Made by a program: the position numbers and the translations under genes. A stretch of 64,000 bases of DNA from positions 1 through 64,000 of the forward strand of contig CAZNWC010000002.1 in the NCBI GenBank assembly GCA_964577055.1, given 5' to 3'. Every line of letters begins with the position of its first letter. The first letter of the stretch is position 1. This DNA comes from PNNG01 sp964577055 (GTDB taxonomy: Bacteria; Bacteroidota; Bacteroidia; UBA7662). Below, in pieces: positions 18,801 to 27,315 of the stretch. A model generated the notes under the pieces. That model saw nothing but the letters and a program-made list of their open reading frames with translations, was not told where the DNA came from and ran no database searches.

Positions 18801-18993
18801 TTTGGCGAGTGGTGCTGGTGAATTGGGTAATAAAAGCATCGGCGTTGCTGCGGCCGGCGGCATGCTGACAGGCACCTTGTTTGGTTTGCTCATCATTCCA
18901 GGTCTTTTCGTGGTTTTTGCAGCACCTGGACGACGAAAACGCTTGAAAGCGCTACAAAAGCAACGTACGGCTAAACCCTATCACTACGAATAA
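15838..18993 (+). CDS. RND multidrug efflux pump (HAE-1 type)
   Basis: 1051 residues, twelve helices and two large periplasmic loops, full family length. The start MFIRRPVLSLVISLLLTMVGLLAL and TQFPDIVPPSVVVTARYTGAN are typical of AcrB homologues. The TM10 lysine is kept (GLLGKNAILVVEF). In TM4 the usual Asp-Asp proton-relay pair reads V-D-N-A, with Asn in place of the second Asp. It should drive proton-coupled export of hydrophobic drugs or lipids together with the flanking adaptor and channel. Substrate unknown. Confidence 0.93.
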   Translation: MVEMFIRRPVLSLVISLLLTMVGLLALNTLPITQFPDIVPPSVVVTARYTGANAEVCAKAVSTPIERAINGVPGMTAMQSVSTNNGVTLIQVFFEVGTDPDLAAVNVQNRVTTVLDELPEEVIKAGVTTEKEVNSMLLYLNLTSTDPAADEEFIYNFADINLLQELKRIEGVGFAEIMGAKDYAMRVWLKPEKLLAYEVSTDEVVAKLRAQNLEAAPGKIGESSGRGEPSMQYVLRYGGKFFTQEQYENIVIKANEDGSVLRLKDIAEVEFGALSYGMSSKTDGRPSASIMLKQRPGSNARDVINSIKERMAELKESSFPPGMEYNYAYDVSRFLDASIKEVLKTLVEAFLLVFLVVFIFLQDWRSTLIPALAVPVALISTLAFMQMLGFSINLLTLFALVLAIGIVVDNAIVVVEAVHVKIHQKHMPPMEATIEAMKEISGAIVAITLVMSAVFVPVSFLSGPVGVFYRQFSLTLAISIVISGINALTLTPALCALMLRHTHVDQRSILGRFFGKFNNGYHQLEMGYKGVLGKIAPKRGMTTGILALFFLLTWGTSAVLPGGFIPTEDQGMIYVNITTPPGATMERTEKILDEVQRIASAMPQVENVTTLAGYSLLTETAGASYGMGMIGLKPWDDRAEKVPELMEMLRKNTMHLKDAAIEFFPPPAVPGFGNASGFEFRLLDKSGTANLNRMAEVSDTLLKALRQSPVIGAAFTNFDPTFPQYMLHVNQDLAAAKGVSIDNAMGNLQTLIGSFYATNFIRFGQMYKVMVQALPEFRQHPEDILKLYTKSENGEMVSYASFMTIERVFGPEQLTRYNMYNSAMITGDAAPGSSSAEAIAAISETAQKVLPRGYDFEFSGMTREQVLAGNEAVYIFVLCLIFVYLILSAQYESFLLPLPVLLSLPTGIFGSFFFLWAMGLENNIYAQVALVMLIGLLGKNAILVVEFALQRQKEGVSELKAAMEGAVSRLRPILMTSFAFIAGLLPLVLASGAGELGNKSIGVAAAGGMLTGTLFGLLIIPGLFVVFAAPGRRKRLKALQKQRTAKPYHYE

Positions 18994-18996
18994 GCC

Positions 18997-20406
18997 ATGC
19001 TGAATAAAACATCTCAGGGGGCGGTCATCTTGCTGCTCTTGCTCATAGCTTCTTGCCGTAGCCCGAAGCCATCGGCCGACAGAATGCCAGATTTTCTGCA
19101 GATCGATAGCCTGGAACTACCCAAACCAGTTGATTTTTTCAACGACAAGCGATTGCAGGGGCTTTTGGACTCTGCCATGCGCCATAATCCCGATTATCTG
19201 GCCTTGCAGGCATCTGTTCAAGTACAACGGGCAGATTTGTTGGCACGAAAAAATGCCCTTTTGCCAAATGTTGATTTGTTTGTGGGAGCAGCTAACCGCC
19301 GGTTTAGCGAATATAGCATCGATGGAGTTGGCAACTTTGATACCAATTTTTCACCGAATATTCGTCCAGACCAACGCATGCCGAATCCTCTACCTGATTA
19401 TGCATTGAAAGTGCAGGTTGGTTGGGAACTCGATTTGTGGGGCCGATTGAACAATATGCGAAAGGCTGCTGCCTATCGCTACATGGCAAGTGAGGCTGGA
19501 TTGCGCTGGCAAAGGGCCAGTTTGGCTGCCTTGGTGGCTGAGTCGTACTATGAAGTGCTGGCACTCAATGAAGCGGCGCGCATCGTCCAGGAAAACATCA
19601 TTACCCAGCAAACGGCGGTTGAACTTGTAAAATTACAACAAGCCGCAGGTCGCACAACGGCCTTGGCTGTGCAACAAACAGAGGCTCAGTTGTTTCGCAC
19701 AAAAGCCTTGGGTCAAACAGTCGCCAACGACCGCATCAAAGCAGCGAACAAGCTCCAGTTGTTGTTGGGGAAGTATCCAGCACAGCTCATCGACACCGCT
19801 GGACTCATGCAGGCAATGGCACCTACCGTTCAAAGAGCCGGTATTCCGGCACAATGGCTGCTCCAACGACCCGATGTGCAACAGGCGGCAGCTGAGCTGG
19901 ATGCAGCCGGTTTTGATACACGCAGCGCTGAGGCGGCATTTTTTCCACGATTGATGCTCACTCCTGAATTCGGTTTGCAGGGCTTCAATGCCGAGCGTTT
20001 TTTCGACCCCGCTTCATTGGCTTGGCAAATAGCAGGTGGACTTACGGCACCTGTATTTCAGCAACGGCAACTAAAAGCGGGACTGATGCAGGCACAAGCA
20101 CGTCAAAATCAAGCTTTTCAACACTACCGCAAAGTGAGTCTGGCCGCCTACAACGAAGTATATGAAGCATTACTGCTGGCCGATAACCTCGATAAGGCAT
20201 TCGAAGAAAAGGAAAAGGAGGTCAACAGCTTGCGCCAAGGAGTACGCACTGCTGCTGAATTATTTGCTGCAGGTTATGCGACCTACCTTGAAGTACTTAT
20301 TGCACAAAACGACATGCTGGTGGCCGAAATGGAATTGGTAAAGGTGCAGCAACAAAGGTTTGCAAATGCCTTGTTGCTTTACAAAGCTCTGGGTGGCACT
20401 TGGTAA
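18997..20406 (+). CDS. outer-membrane efflux lipoprotein (TolC/OprM/NodT type)
   Basis: 469 residues; lipobox LIASC with Cys20. Two outer-membrane efflux protein repeats are visible, the first starting at LQGLLDSAMRHNPDYLALQASV and the second at WLLQRPDVQQAAAELDAAGFDTRSAEAAFFPRL, which is a signature of the NodT/OprM lipoprotein branch. Third gene of the efflux operon. Its stop touches the stop of the convergent thioredoxin-fold gene and no terminator separates them. Confidence 0.93.
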   Translation: MLNKTSQGAVILLLLLIASCRSPKPSADRMPDFLQIDSLELPKPVDFFNDKRLQGLLDSAMRHNPDYLALQASVQVQRADLLARKNALLPNVDLFVGAANRRFSEYSIDGVGNFDTNFSPNIRPDQRMPNPLPDYALKVQVGWELDLWGRLNNMRKAAAYRYMASEAGLRWQRASLAALVAESYYEVLALNEAARIVQENIITQQTAVELVKLQQAAGRTTALAVQQTEAQLFRTKALGQTVANDRIKAANKLQLLLGKYPAQLIDTAGLMQAMAPTVQRAGIPAQWLLQRPDVQQAAAELDAAGFDTRSAEAAFFPRLMLTPEFGLQGFNAERFFDPASLAWQIAGGLTAPVFQQRQLKAGLMQAQARQNQAFQHYRKVSLAAYNEVYEALLLADNLDKAFEEKEKEVNSLRQGVRTAAELFAAGYATYLEVLIAQNDMLVAEMELVKVQQQRFANALLLYKALGGTW

Positions 20407-21039
20407 TCAGACCTGCTCTTGCTCCCGTATGCGCTGAAGGGTGCTCGTGAGTTGCTCGCTTTTTGCAAAACCATGACCCAGCATATAGTATTGCTGGCCA
20501 AACCTAACCACCACTGTGGGGTAGCCCGATACACCATATCGGGCTGCCTCTTTGAATTCGTCCTTTGCGGCAAGTTGGTATGCAACGCTTTCAAATTTTT
20601 CGCGAAAAGCCTCGAAATCAACACCAAAATCATCACAAAGCCCCTTGTAGCTTGCCGCCGCATTTAAATCAAGTCCGTGGGCATAAAAAACCGCTTGAAC
20701 CGCGTGCGCCAAAGCGACTGCTTGGGTGGGTAAAAGTTCTTTCAAAATAATGAATGCCTTGGTAGGTGGCGTGCTGTCCATGTGACTGTTGCCTGCTCCA
20801 TGCAAATCGGCTAAAAAATCGGGGCCAAACGCTACACCCGACAATTCCTCCACCCGCCGCACTCCTTCACGGATGTAAGGGGCAATTTGTGCAAGTGGTC
20901 CCACGCGTTCACCTGTAACCATACCACCACTGAGCACCGTATAACTGAATGCGGGATGCGCCTGCGCAAACGCGAACATTTGTGGGCCAAAACCATAACA
21001 CCATCCGCAAAGCGGGTCGAACAAGTAAATGATTTCCAT
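20407..21039 (-). CDS. DsbA-family (FrnE-like) thioredoxin-fold protein
   Basis: 210 residues with no signal peptide, so cytosolic. The redox motif CGWC lies at 11-14 right after the first strand (MEIIYLFDPLCGWC), followed by a helical insertion and VSGYPTVVVRFGQQYYML, which contains the cis-Pro of the thioredoxin fold. It resembles the FrnE/2-hydroxychromene-2-carboxylate isomerase-like branch of DsbA. Role: disulphide oxidoreductase or glutathione-independent isomerase, unresolved. A bacillithiol gene elsewhere in the window gives a possible low-molecular-weight thiol partner (inference). Confidence 0.85.
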   Translation of the reverse strand: MEIIYLFDPLCGWCYGFGPQMFAFAQAHPAFSYTVLSGGMVTGERVGPLAQIAPYIREGVRRVEELSGVAFGPDFLADLHGAGNSHMDSTPPTKAFIILKELLPTQAVALAHAVQAVFYAHGLDLNAAASYKGLCDDFGVDFEAFREKFESVAYQLAAKDEFKEAARYGVSGYPTVVVRFGQQYYMLGHGFAKSEQLTSTLQRIREQEQV

Positions 21040-21077
21040 CTTCCTATAAAGCCTTCAACCGACTTTTGGTTCCAGCT

Positions 21078-21737
21078 TCAAGCATCGAGCTCAACTTCTT
21101 TTTTCAATAGCCGATGAATGCAAATGACGTGTGCCATAATGCTCAATGGAAATAGAAGGCAGACCAGCATCAAGTAGGGTGTAGATCCAAAAATGTCAGC
21201 AAATGTGGCAGAACGACCATATTCGCTATAAACAAAATAGATGCAAATGCCCAAGGCTATGAGCCCCAATACGTTCCAACCAATCACGATTTCTCGATTC
21301 AGCATTTTTTGAGAAAAGGCCAAGCTGGCTACCACTGGTGCGGTTAAGCCAATGATAATGTCATAGTTTAATCCTTCAAATGTCAAATCCAAAGGACTTA
21401 ATCCATGTTGGTAAAACCACAACAGCAAAAACGCAAACGGCAAACGCCACAAATGAAGGTAATGCAAGTGCTCGTCCTGTACCTGCTGGAAGAACAATTT
21501 GGGCGCCAAGGCAAAGTACATCACGGCAACCAAAAGCACTGCTGCAGCACCCCATAACCAAGGGGAAATCTGCGCAACAAACCCAATCCCCAAAACGAGG
21601 AGCAGCCAACCCAAAACGAAAATCAAGCCGTGCTTGAGGGGGCGAATGGCCAATATCCAAAAAACGGCTCCCATGACAATACTGGCCCAAACCGTAATCG
21701 GTACATACCAAGGCAATGAAAGTATTGACGCATCCAT
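21078..21737 (-). CDS. integral membrane protein of unknown function
   Basis: 219 residues with six or seven predicted helices, a short charged tail (RLLKKEVELDA) and a central loop QVQDEHLHYLHLWRLPF with three histidines near a helix. I do not recognise the family. It lies 38 bases upstream of the thioredoxin-fold gene on the same strand, so the two may be co-transcribed. The clustered His/Asp residues might bind a metal or haem; that is a guess. Confidence 0.7.
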   Translation of the reverse strand: MDASILSLPWYVPITVWASIVMGAVFWILAIRPLKHGLIFVLGWLLLVLGIGFVAQISPWLWGAAAVLLVAVMYFALAPKLFFQQVQDEHLHYLHLWRLPFAFLLLWFYQHGLSPLDLTFEGLNYDIIIGLTAPVVASLAFSQKMLNREIVIGWNVLGLIALGICIYFVYSEYGRSATFADIFGSTPYLMLVCLLFPLSIMAHVICIHRLLKKEVELDA

Positions 21738-21813
21738 ACTGGTAGTTTTATTTGCTCAAAACTCTGAGGTTCAAGCATAATAAAACAATTTAGTTGTCCA
21801 CAGGATGTGAATT

Positions 21814-21853
21814 AAAAAGCCCGACAGGTGGCATTTCACCGGTCGGGCCTTTT
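21814..21853 (-). terminator. terminator after the SPFH gene
   Basis: GCCCGAC (21819-21825) pairs with GTCGGGC (21842-21848), inner stem GGTG/CACC, loop GCATTT, with A/T flanks giving a T run on the minus strand (21818-21814). Confidence 0.88.
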
Positions 21854-21871
21854 GCACAAATCATGGAGGGC

Positions 21872-22639
21872 TTATTCGCCCATGATCACTGGGGTTTTGC
21901 CGTCTGTCACAATAACTTTGGCATTGTTGCTCGCTGCCAATTCACGCAGCACCTCGATACTTCTAAGCTTTAAAATTTCCGGGGTTAGTCCATCACTCAG
22001 AATTTTTTGCGCATTGCGTGTGCCCTCAGCTTCAATTCTTTTTCGCTGTGCTTCCTTCTCTTCGGTAATCAATACGAACTCCATCTGCTGGGCCCTTTGC
22101 TCAGCTTCCAGCTTGTTTTCAATTGCACGTGCCAGCCCTTGTGGCAAGGTGATGGATTTTAGCAAAACCGACTCAATGGTAAATCCCCTTGTTTGCAGAT
22201 AGCTATTCATTTTGTGTGCGATCTCCCTTTCAATGGTATCGCGCCGACCCGAATGCATGTCTTTTGCATAGTACCTTGCACAAACGTCGGCAGAAGCTGA
22301 ACGAAATACGGAGGTGATGATTTGGTCAATATCATCGGTACCTATCTCGGCAATAACCTTTTTTACTTCATTGGGTTGGATGTGATACAAAATCGAAATG
22401 TCAGAACGAATGGTCAACCCCTCTTTCGAAGGAAGGTCGATGGTCAATTCGCGGTTGATGGTACGAACAGGCACACGTTCAACCCGGGCCACAAATGGAT
22501 TATACCACATGATTCCCCCATTTTTGGGTTCTCCTTTGAACTGTCCAAAGCGGGTTTTTACGCCCACTTGTCCGGGACGAATGATGGCACATGAACTTAG
22601 CAACAAACTACCAAGTGCAACAAGGATAATGGCTTTCAT
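21872..22639 (-). CDS. SPFH/Band 7 (prohibitin-like) lipoprotein
   Basis: 255 residues. Lipobox LSSC gives Cys17; the SPFH domain follows (RPGQVGVKTRFGQFKG... to about 170), then a long charged helix (ENKLEAEQRAQQMEFVLITEEKEAQRKRIEAEG, coiled coil) and a C-terminal oligomerisation segment. Proteins of this family form ring-shaped membrane scaffolds that hold proteases such as FtsH. The lipid anchor in place of a membrane helix is common in this phylum. No protease is adjacent; an NfeD protease lies 25 kb away. It has its own terminator. Confidence 0.88.
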   Translation of the reverse strand: MKAIILVALGSLLLSSCAIIRPGQVGVKTRFGQFKGEPKNGGIMWYNPFVARVERVPVRTINRELTIDLPSKEGLTIRSDISILYHIQPNEVKKVIAEIGTDDIDQIITSVFRSASADVCARYYAKDMHSGRRDTIEREIAHKMNSYLQTRGFTIESVLLKSITLPQGLARAIENKLEAEQRAQQMEFVLITEEKEAQRKRIEAEGTRNAQKILSDGLTPEILKLRSIEVLRELAASNNAKVIVTDGKTPVIMGE

Positions 22640-22681
22640 GATGATTGATTTAGGTTAGCAGTATAACGCTTAAAAAACAAA

Positions 22682-22707
22682 AAAAGCGAGCCATTCGGCT
22701 CGCTTTT
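22682..22707 (-). terminator. terminator after hppD
   Basis: 11-bp stem AAAAGCGAGCC (22682-22692) with 22697-22707, loop ATTC. Symmetrical A/T flanks let it act on both strands; on the minus strand it ends the hmgA-hppD transcript. Confidence 0.9.
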
Positions 22708-22729
22708 GCAATTTTTATCATTTCACGGT

Positions 22730-23854
22730 TTACAGGTTTCCCCTGCGCTCTTGTTCGCGTTCAATCGATTCAAACAATGCCTTGAAATTGCCTTTGCCGA
22801 ACGATTTTGCCCCTTTGCGTTGGATGATTTCATAGAACAATGTTGGACGATCTTCTACCGGTTTGGTAAAGATTTGGAGCAAATACCCTTCGTCATCCCG
22901 GTCAACCAAAATATTCAAATCGCGCAATGGCTGCAATTCCTCGTCAATGTTGCCCACACGGTCGAGTAAATCGTCATAATAGGTGTCGGGCACGTGCAAG
23001 AATTCTACCCCACGTTTCCGCAACTCACTTACGGTGTGCAGAATATCGTTGGTGGCAACCGCAATGTGTTGTACGCCGGGACCTTTGTAAAAGTCGATGT
23101 ACTCTTCGATTTGCGATTTCTTTTTGCCTTCGGCCGGTTCATTGATGGGGAACTTGATGTAGCCGTTGCCATTTGAAACAACTTTCGACATCAAAGCTGA
23201 ATACTCGGTAGAAATATCTTTGTCGTCGAAAGTGAGTAACAGTTTAAAGCCCATGACATCTTCATAGAACTTCACCCACTCATTCATTTCCCCCCAACCT
23301 ACATTGCCTACACAATGGTCAACATGCAACAAACCAATGGGCGTACTGTCTACCTTCCAGCTTGGTGCCTGAAAACCGGGCATGAATAAGCCGTGGTAAT
23401 TTTTTCGTTCTACAAAGGTGTGAATGGTTTCGCCATAGGTATGGATAGATGCGGTTACCACCTCCCCATGCGCATCGGTGTGCACGGCAGGGGGGGTATG
23501 TGGGCGAGCGCCACGCTTGACGGTTTCTTCAAATGATTTGCGGGCATCGTCTACCCACAAAGCCAGCACCTTCACGCCATCACCATGTTTGCGCACATGT
23601 TCGCTAATTTCTGAATCAGGATGCAGGGAGGTGGTAAGTACCAATCTGATTTTTCCTTGTTGCAGTACATATGATGCACGGTTGCGCTGACCAGTTTCGG
23701 GTCCTGCATAGGCAATGAGTTCGTAACCAAAGGCCGATTGATAATAGTAGGCTGATTGTTTGGCATTGCCTACATAAAATTCAACATAATCGGTGCCATT
23801 CAACGGTAAAAAATCAACCGCTTGCTGGGGCATTTTTGCTGTTTCGGTATGCAT
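22730..23854 (-). CDS. hppD: 4-hydroxyphenylpyruvate dioxygenase
   Basis: 374 residues from the ATG at 23854 (MHTETAK). A longer in-frame start at 23911 would overlap hmgA and adds residues the family lacks. The two vicinal-oxygen-chelate domains hold the Fe(II) ligands H180 (VDHCVGN), H263 (GVQHIA) and E342 (LFYEIIQR), and the C-terminal helix that closes the active site (FKALFESIEREQERRG) is present. It converts 4-hydroxyphenylpyruvate to homogentisate in tyrosine breakdown. It lies ten bases after hmgA, whose product takes the next step. Confidence 0.95.
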   Translation of the reverse strand: MHTETAKMPQQAVDFLPLNGTDYVEFYVGNAKQSAYYYQSAFGYELIAYAGPETGQRNRASYVLQQGKIRLVLTTSLHPDSEISEHVRKHGDGVKVLALWVDDARKSFEETVKRGARPHTPPAVHTDAHGEVVTASIHTYGETIHTFVERKNYHGLFMPGFQAPSWKVDSTPIGLLHVDHCVGNVGWGEMNEWVKFYEDVMGFKLLLTFDDKDISTEYSALMSKVVSNGNGYIKFPINEPAEGKKKSQIEEYIDFYKGPGVQHIAVATNDILHTVSELRKRGVEFLHVPDTYYDDLLDRVGNIDEELQPLRDLNILVDRDDEGYLLQIFTKPVEDRPTLFYEIIQRKGAKSFGKGNFKALFESIEREQERRGNL

Positions 23855-23864
23855 AAAAGTAAAT

Positions 23865-25034
23865 TTATTCGTAATCGGGTTCCATCCATGAGCGGAAATA
23901 CTTGCCGTCATCGATGCCCATGGCTTGCTTGGTGAGGGCCAATGGCTTAAAGGTGTCTACCATCACTGCCAGTTCTTCTGTAGAGGTTTTGCCAATGCTC
24001 CTTTCATATGCGCCAGGGTGGGGACCATGCGGAATTCCACCCGGATGCAAAGTGATGTGGCCTGGCGCTATGTCGTTGCGGCTCATGAAATCGCCATCGA
24101 CATAATAGAGAATTTCTTCGCTATCGATGTTGCTGTGGTTGTATGGAGCGGGAATCGACAATGGATGATAGTCGTACAAGCGCGGACAAAATGAACAAAC
24201 CACAAAACCTGCGTTTTCAAACATCTGATGTACAGGCGGCGGTTGGTGGATGCGTCCGGTGATCGGCTCAAAATTGTGGATGGAAATGCCGTATGGAAAA
24301 TTGTAGCCATCCCAACCAACCACATCGAAGGGATGATTGGCATATACGATGCTGTGCAATAGTCCCTCTTTTTTCACTTTCACCACAAAATCACCCTTTT
24401 TATCGTGGGTTTCCAGTTCCTGAGGGAGAATATAGTCGCGTTCACAAAAGGGAGAATGCTCTAGCAATTGACCAAACCAATTGCGATAGCGTTTGGGGGT
24501 GTAAAGCGGACTGAAGGCTTCGAGATACAACAGCCTATTGTCAGCGGTTTCAAAATCTATTTGGTAAATGATACCCCGTGGAATGAGCAAATAGTCCCCA
24601 TATTCGAACGGAATATTGCCCAACTGTGTACGCAAAACACCCTTTCCCCGATGCACAAACAGCAGCTCATCGGCATCTGCATTTTTGTAAAAATAGGACC
24701 GCAAAGATGCACTCGGTGCAGCCAAACCGAAAACTACATCCTTGTTCACCATCAAGGGTACTCGGCTGTTTAGATAGTCGGTGTGGGGCGCAAGCTTAAA
24801 GCCATGCATCCTCCTTGGCATGATGTTGTGCTGCACGGCAATTTCTGGACGGAGGTCAAGCACTTCACCTATCTCTTTGATGATGGTAGGGCGATGTATG
24901 TGGTACATCAAACTCGACATCCCATCGAAGCCGATGGTGCCAAAGAGCTGCTCGTAATATAAATTCCCATCCTCCTTGCGGAACTGTACGTGCCGCTTGG
25001 CAGGAATTTTACCGAGTTTGTGGTAAACAGGCAT
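23865..25034 (-). CDS. hmgA: homogentisate 1,2-dioxygenase
   Basis: 389 residues, cupin fold. The segments HTDYLNSRVPLMVNKDV, DADELLFVHRGKGVL, GDYLLIPRGIIYQIDF and LHPGGIPHGPHPGAYE carry the metal-binding His and Glu residues of the homogentisate dioxygenase family. It cleaves homogentisate to maleylacetoacetate. It comes first in the hmgA-hppD operon, behind a -7 element. The final enzyme, fumarylacetoacetase, is not in the window. Confidence 0.95.
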   Translation of the reverse strand: MPVYHKLGKIPAKRHVQFRKEDGNLYYEQLFGTIGFDGMSSLMYHIHRPTIIKEIGEVLDLRPEIAVQHNIMPRRMHGFKLAPHTDYLNSRVPLMVNKDVVFGLAAPSASLRSYFYKNADADELLFVHRGKGVLRTQLGNIPFEYGDYLLIPRGIIYQIDFETADNRLLYLEAFSPLYTPKRYRNWFGQLLEHSPFCERDYILPQELETHDKKGDFVVKVKKEGLLHSIVYANHPFDVVGWDGYNFPYGISIHNFEPITGRIHQPPPVHQMFENAGFVVCSFCPRLYDYHPLSIPAPYNHSNIDSEEILYYVDGDFMSRNDIAPGHITLHPGGIPHGPHPGAYERSIGKTSTEELAVMVDTFKPLALTKQAMGIDDGKYFRSWMEPDYE

Positions 25035-25049
25035 AAGTGCAGATTTTTA

Positions 25050-25057
25050 CAAATTTA
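25050..25057 (-). promoter_or_regulatory. -7 element for hmgA-hppD
   Basis: TAAATTTG on the minus strand, matching TAnnTTTG, 15 bases before the hmgA ATG. No TTTG at the usual -33 distance. Confidence 0.45.
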
Positions 25058-25104
25058 TACATTCTTGTCCGAATATGCCAGTGGCAAATTTCAAGGATCA
25101 ATCT

Positions 25105-26205
25105 TTAATCTTCTATCCAATCAGTTACAAACAAATTTGTATCCCTACCACCGCCATTGTTTCGGTTGGATGCAAATACAAGTTTTCTGCCATCGGGCGA
25201 AAACATCGGAAATGAGTCAAAAGTAGGGTCAAACGTAATCTGTCGGAGGTTTTTGCCATCTAATCCAATCATGAACAAATTGAATGGAAATCCCCGCGTG
25301 GTGTGGTGATTCGAGCTAAACAAAATGCGTTTGCCATCCGGGTGAAAGAAAGGAGCCCAGTTGGCTTTGCCAAGTTTGGTGATTTGCTTTAACTCACTTC
25401 CATCAATGTTGCATACAAAAATCTCCATGTCGGTAGGGGCAACGAGTCCCTGTGCCAATAGTTCTTTGTATTCTTTGATGGCCTCAGGCGTTTTGGGTCG
25501 CGAAGCCCTAAAGACGAGCTTCTTGCTATCAGGTGAAAAGAAGGCGCCGCCGTCGTATCCCAATTGATTGGTTACTTGCTTGATGGCTTTGGTTTGCAAA
25601 TCGTATAAGTACAGGTCGAGATCGCCATTGCGGGTGCTGGTGAATACCACATACCTTCCATCAGGCGAAACCGTTGCTTCGGCATCATATCCCGGCTCAG
25701 CAGTGAGCTGATGCACAATCCGTCCCCTCAAATCGGCCACGTAAATGTCGTAGGCGGGATCAATCGGCCAAAGGTATTTGCGGTCGGGACGTGGGGCTGG
25801 TGGGGGTGGACAGTTTTCCTGACTGGCATGGGTAGAAGCATATAAAATCAAAGTATCGCCCGGCATAAAGTAGGCACATGTGGTGCGGCCTTTGCCCGTA
25901 GATACCATCGGTGGACGGGCGTCGCTGGGGTCCATGGCTGGAATTACGAAAATTTGATCACAGCCAACGCCCCAGTCGGCATTGTTTGATTGAAACACCA
26001 ACCTTGAACCATCAAAGCTCCAATAGGCCTCAGCATTGTCGCCACCAGCCGTTAATTGCACCATATTGGCAAAATTCACTTCTTTGTCGTGAATGAGATT
26101 GGGCTGTTGTCCCTCTGTTACCGACATGGTAACTACTTGTGCTTGTAATGGGCTACAATACAGGAGAGCCGAGTAGGCCAGCAGGCGAATGGACGGAATA
26201 TTCAT
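25105..26205 (-). CDS. secreted TolB-like beta-propeller protein
   Basis: 366 residues with a signal peptide (ending PLQA-Q). At least five PD40/WD40-like repeats are visible, each with the hallmark FSPDGRK or similar: AEAYWSFDGSRLVF, AEATVSPDGRYVVF, GGAFFSPDSKKLVF, WAPFFHPDGKRILF, SFPMFSPDGRKLVF. In TolB this fold mediates protein contacts in the periplasm; here no Pal or TolA is adjacent, so the partner is unknown. It sits 70 bases upstream of hmgA on the same strand, though hmgA seems to have its own promoter. Confidence 0.85.
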   Translation of the reverse strand: MNIPSIRLLAYSALLYCSPLQAQVVTMSVTEGQQPNLIHDKEVNFANMVQLTAGGDNAEAYWSFDGSRLVFQSNNADWGVGCDQIFVIPAMDPSDARPPMVSTGKGRTTCAYFMPGDTLILYASTHASQENCPPPPAPRPDRKYLWPIDPAYDIYVADLRGRIVHQLTAEPGYDAEATVSPDGRYVVFTSTRNGDLDLYLYDLQTKAIKQVTNQLGYDGGAFFSPDSKKLVFRASRPKTPEAIKEYKELLAQGLVAPTDMEIFVCNIDGSELKQITKLGKANWAPFFHPDGKRILFSSNHHTTRGFPFNLFMIGLDGKNLRQITFDPTFDSFPMFSPDGRKLVFASNRNNGGGRDTNLFVTDWIED

Positions 26206-26256
26206 ATATTTAGGTAATTAGTGACGTTAATGTGACGGGTTATGCACCGCTTCGGC

Positions 26257-26264
26257 TATTTTTG
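26257..26264 (+). promoter_or_regulatory. -7 element for the TPR lipoprotein-thrS operon
   Basis: TATTTTTG, matching TAnnTTTG, 26 bases before the ATG at 26291. The -33 region is not convincing. Confidence 0.45.
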
Positions 26265-26290
26265 CAATTTCTGCCAAAATTAGCTGATTG

Positions 26291-27313
26291 ATGACAAACT
26301 TTTTCAGATTGCTTTTGCCTGTATTTTTCTTGGGATTGGTCCTGAGCACACCTGCCTGCAATGACAAAAAGGAGCAGCAATCGGGTGAAGAGAAAGAGGC
26401 AGCGCCTGAGCTTGATCCTGCCTTGGTAGAGCTCAACCGCCAAGTTCGTCGTGCGCCAAATGATGCTTCTTTGTACCACAAAAGAGCTTTGTACTACATG
26501 GAACAAGGGCAGTACGACTATGCTTTGGTTGATATGCGTTCGGTGTTCAAGTACGATACCACCAATGCCGCTTATTTCTACACAGCTGGCGAGCTCTTCA
26601 TCAAAGTCGGTGCATTTGAGCAAGCCGACGACGTATTGTCGGTAGCAACCCTGAAAAACCCGACTTTTGCCAAGGCATTTGTGAAAAGAGGCGAGTTGGC
26701 GTTTTACAATAAAATGTACAACAATGCGCTCAAATTCATCAACGACGGTTTGCGGGCAGATGTGAACTATGCACCAGGTTACTTTTGGAAAGGAATGGTT
26801 TATTTGGAGCAAAAAAATGAGGAAAAAGCTACTTCATCTTTCTTGACGTGTATTGAGCAGGATCCTGAATACCTTGAGGCGTATATGCAAATGGCCCTTT
26901 TAAACTTATCCAAACAGCCCAAATTGGCCCATCAATACCTCAACAATGTACTTCAGTTAGATACGAATCACGTCGAAGCATTGTATGCCCGGGGGATGTT
27001 GGTGCAGGAGCAAGGCTATCCTGACAGCGCCCTGGCAGATTATGAAAAAATATTAAGCATCAATGCCGAACATGTTGATGCAACCTACAATACCGGCTAC
27101 GTACATTTGCTGGAGAAACGCTATGATGATGCTGTGGTATGGTTTACCAAGGTACTCCAACTTGATGCCAAGCAAATGAGAGCCATGTACAACAGGGGCC
27201 TTGCTTATGAACTCAAAGGCGATAAAGAGGCTGCGCAGAAGGAATACCGCGAAGTCTTGCGCTTGGAACCTGGCTTCGACTTGGCGCTTCGTGGCCTTAA
27301 CCGTCTTCGATAA
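26291..27313 (+). CDS. TPR-repeat lipoprotein
   Basis: 340 residues. The ATG at 26291 is preferred over the adjacent TTG at 26288. The signal ends in lipobox LSTPAC (Cys near 23). The rest is about seven tetratricopeptide repeats, for example PNDASLYHKRALYYMEQGQYDYAL and KQMRAMYNRGLAYELKGDKEAA. It is probably a protein-protein scaffold at the outer or inner membrane. It is two bases upstream of thrS, an unusual neighbour, and so probably shares its transcript. Confidence 0.88.
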   Translation: MTNFFRLLLPVFFLGLVLSTPACNDKKEQQSGEEKEAAPELDPALVELNRQVRRAPNDASLYHKRALYYMEQGQYDYALVDMRSVFKYDTTNAAYFYTAGELFIKVGAFEQADDVLSVATLKNPTFAKAFVKRGELAFYNKMYNNALKFINDGLRADVNYAPGYFWKGMVYLEQKNEEKATSSFLTCIEQDPEYLEAYMQMALLNLSKQPKLAHQYLNNVLQLDTNHVEALYARGMLVQEQGYPDSALADYEKILSINAEHVDATYNTGYVHLLEKRYDDAVVWFTKVLQLDAKQMRAMYNRGLAYELKGDKEAAQKEYREVLRLEPGFDLALRGLNRLR

Positions 27314-27315
27314 AC

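Noticed and set aside
23855..23911. 19-residue extension of hppD
   Set aside because: It overlaps the end of hmgA; the ATG at 23854 gives the usual ten-base spacing and family length.
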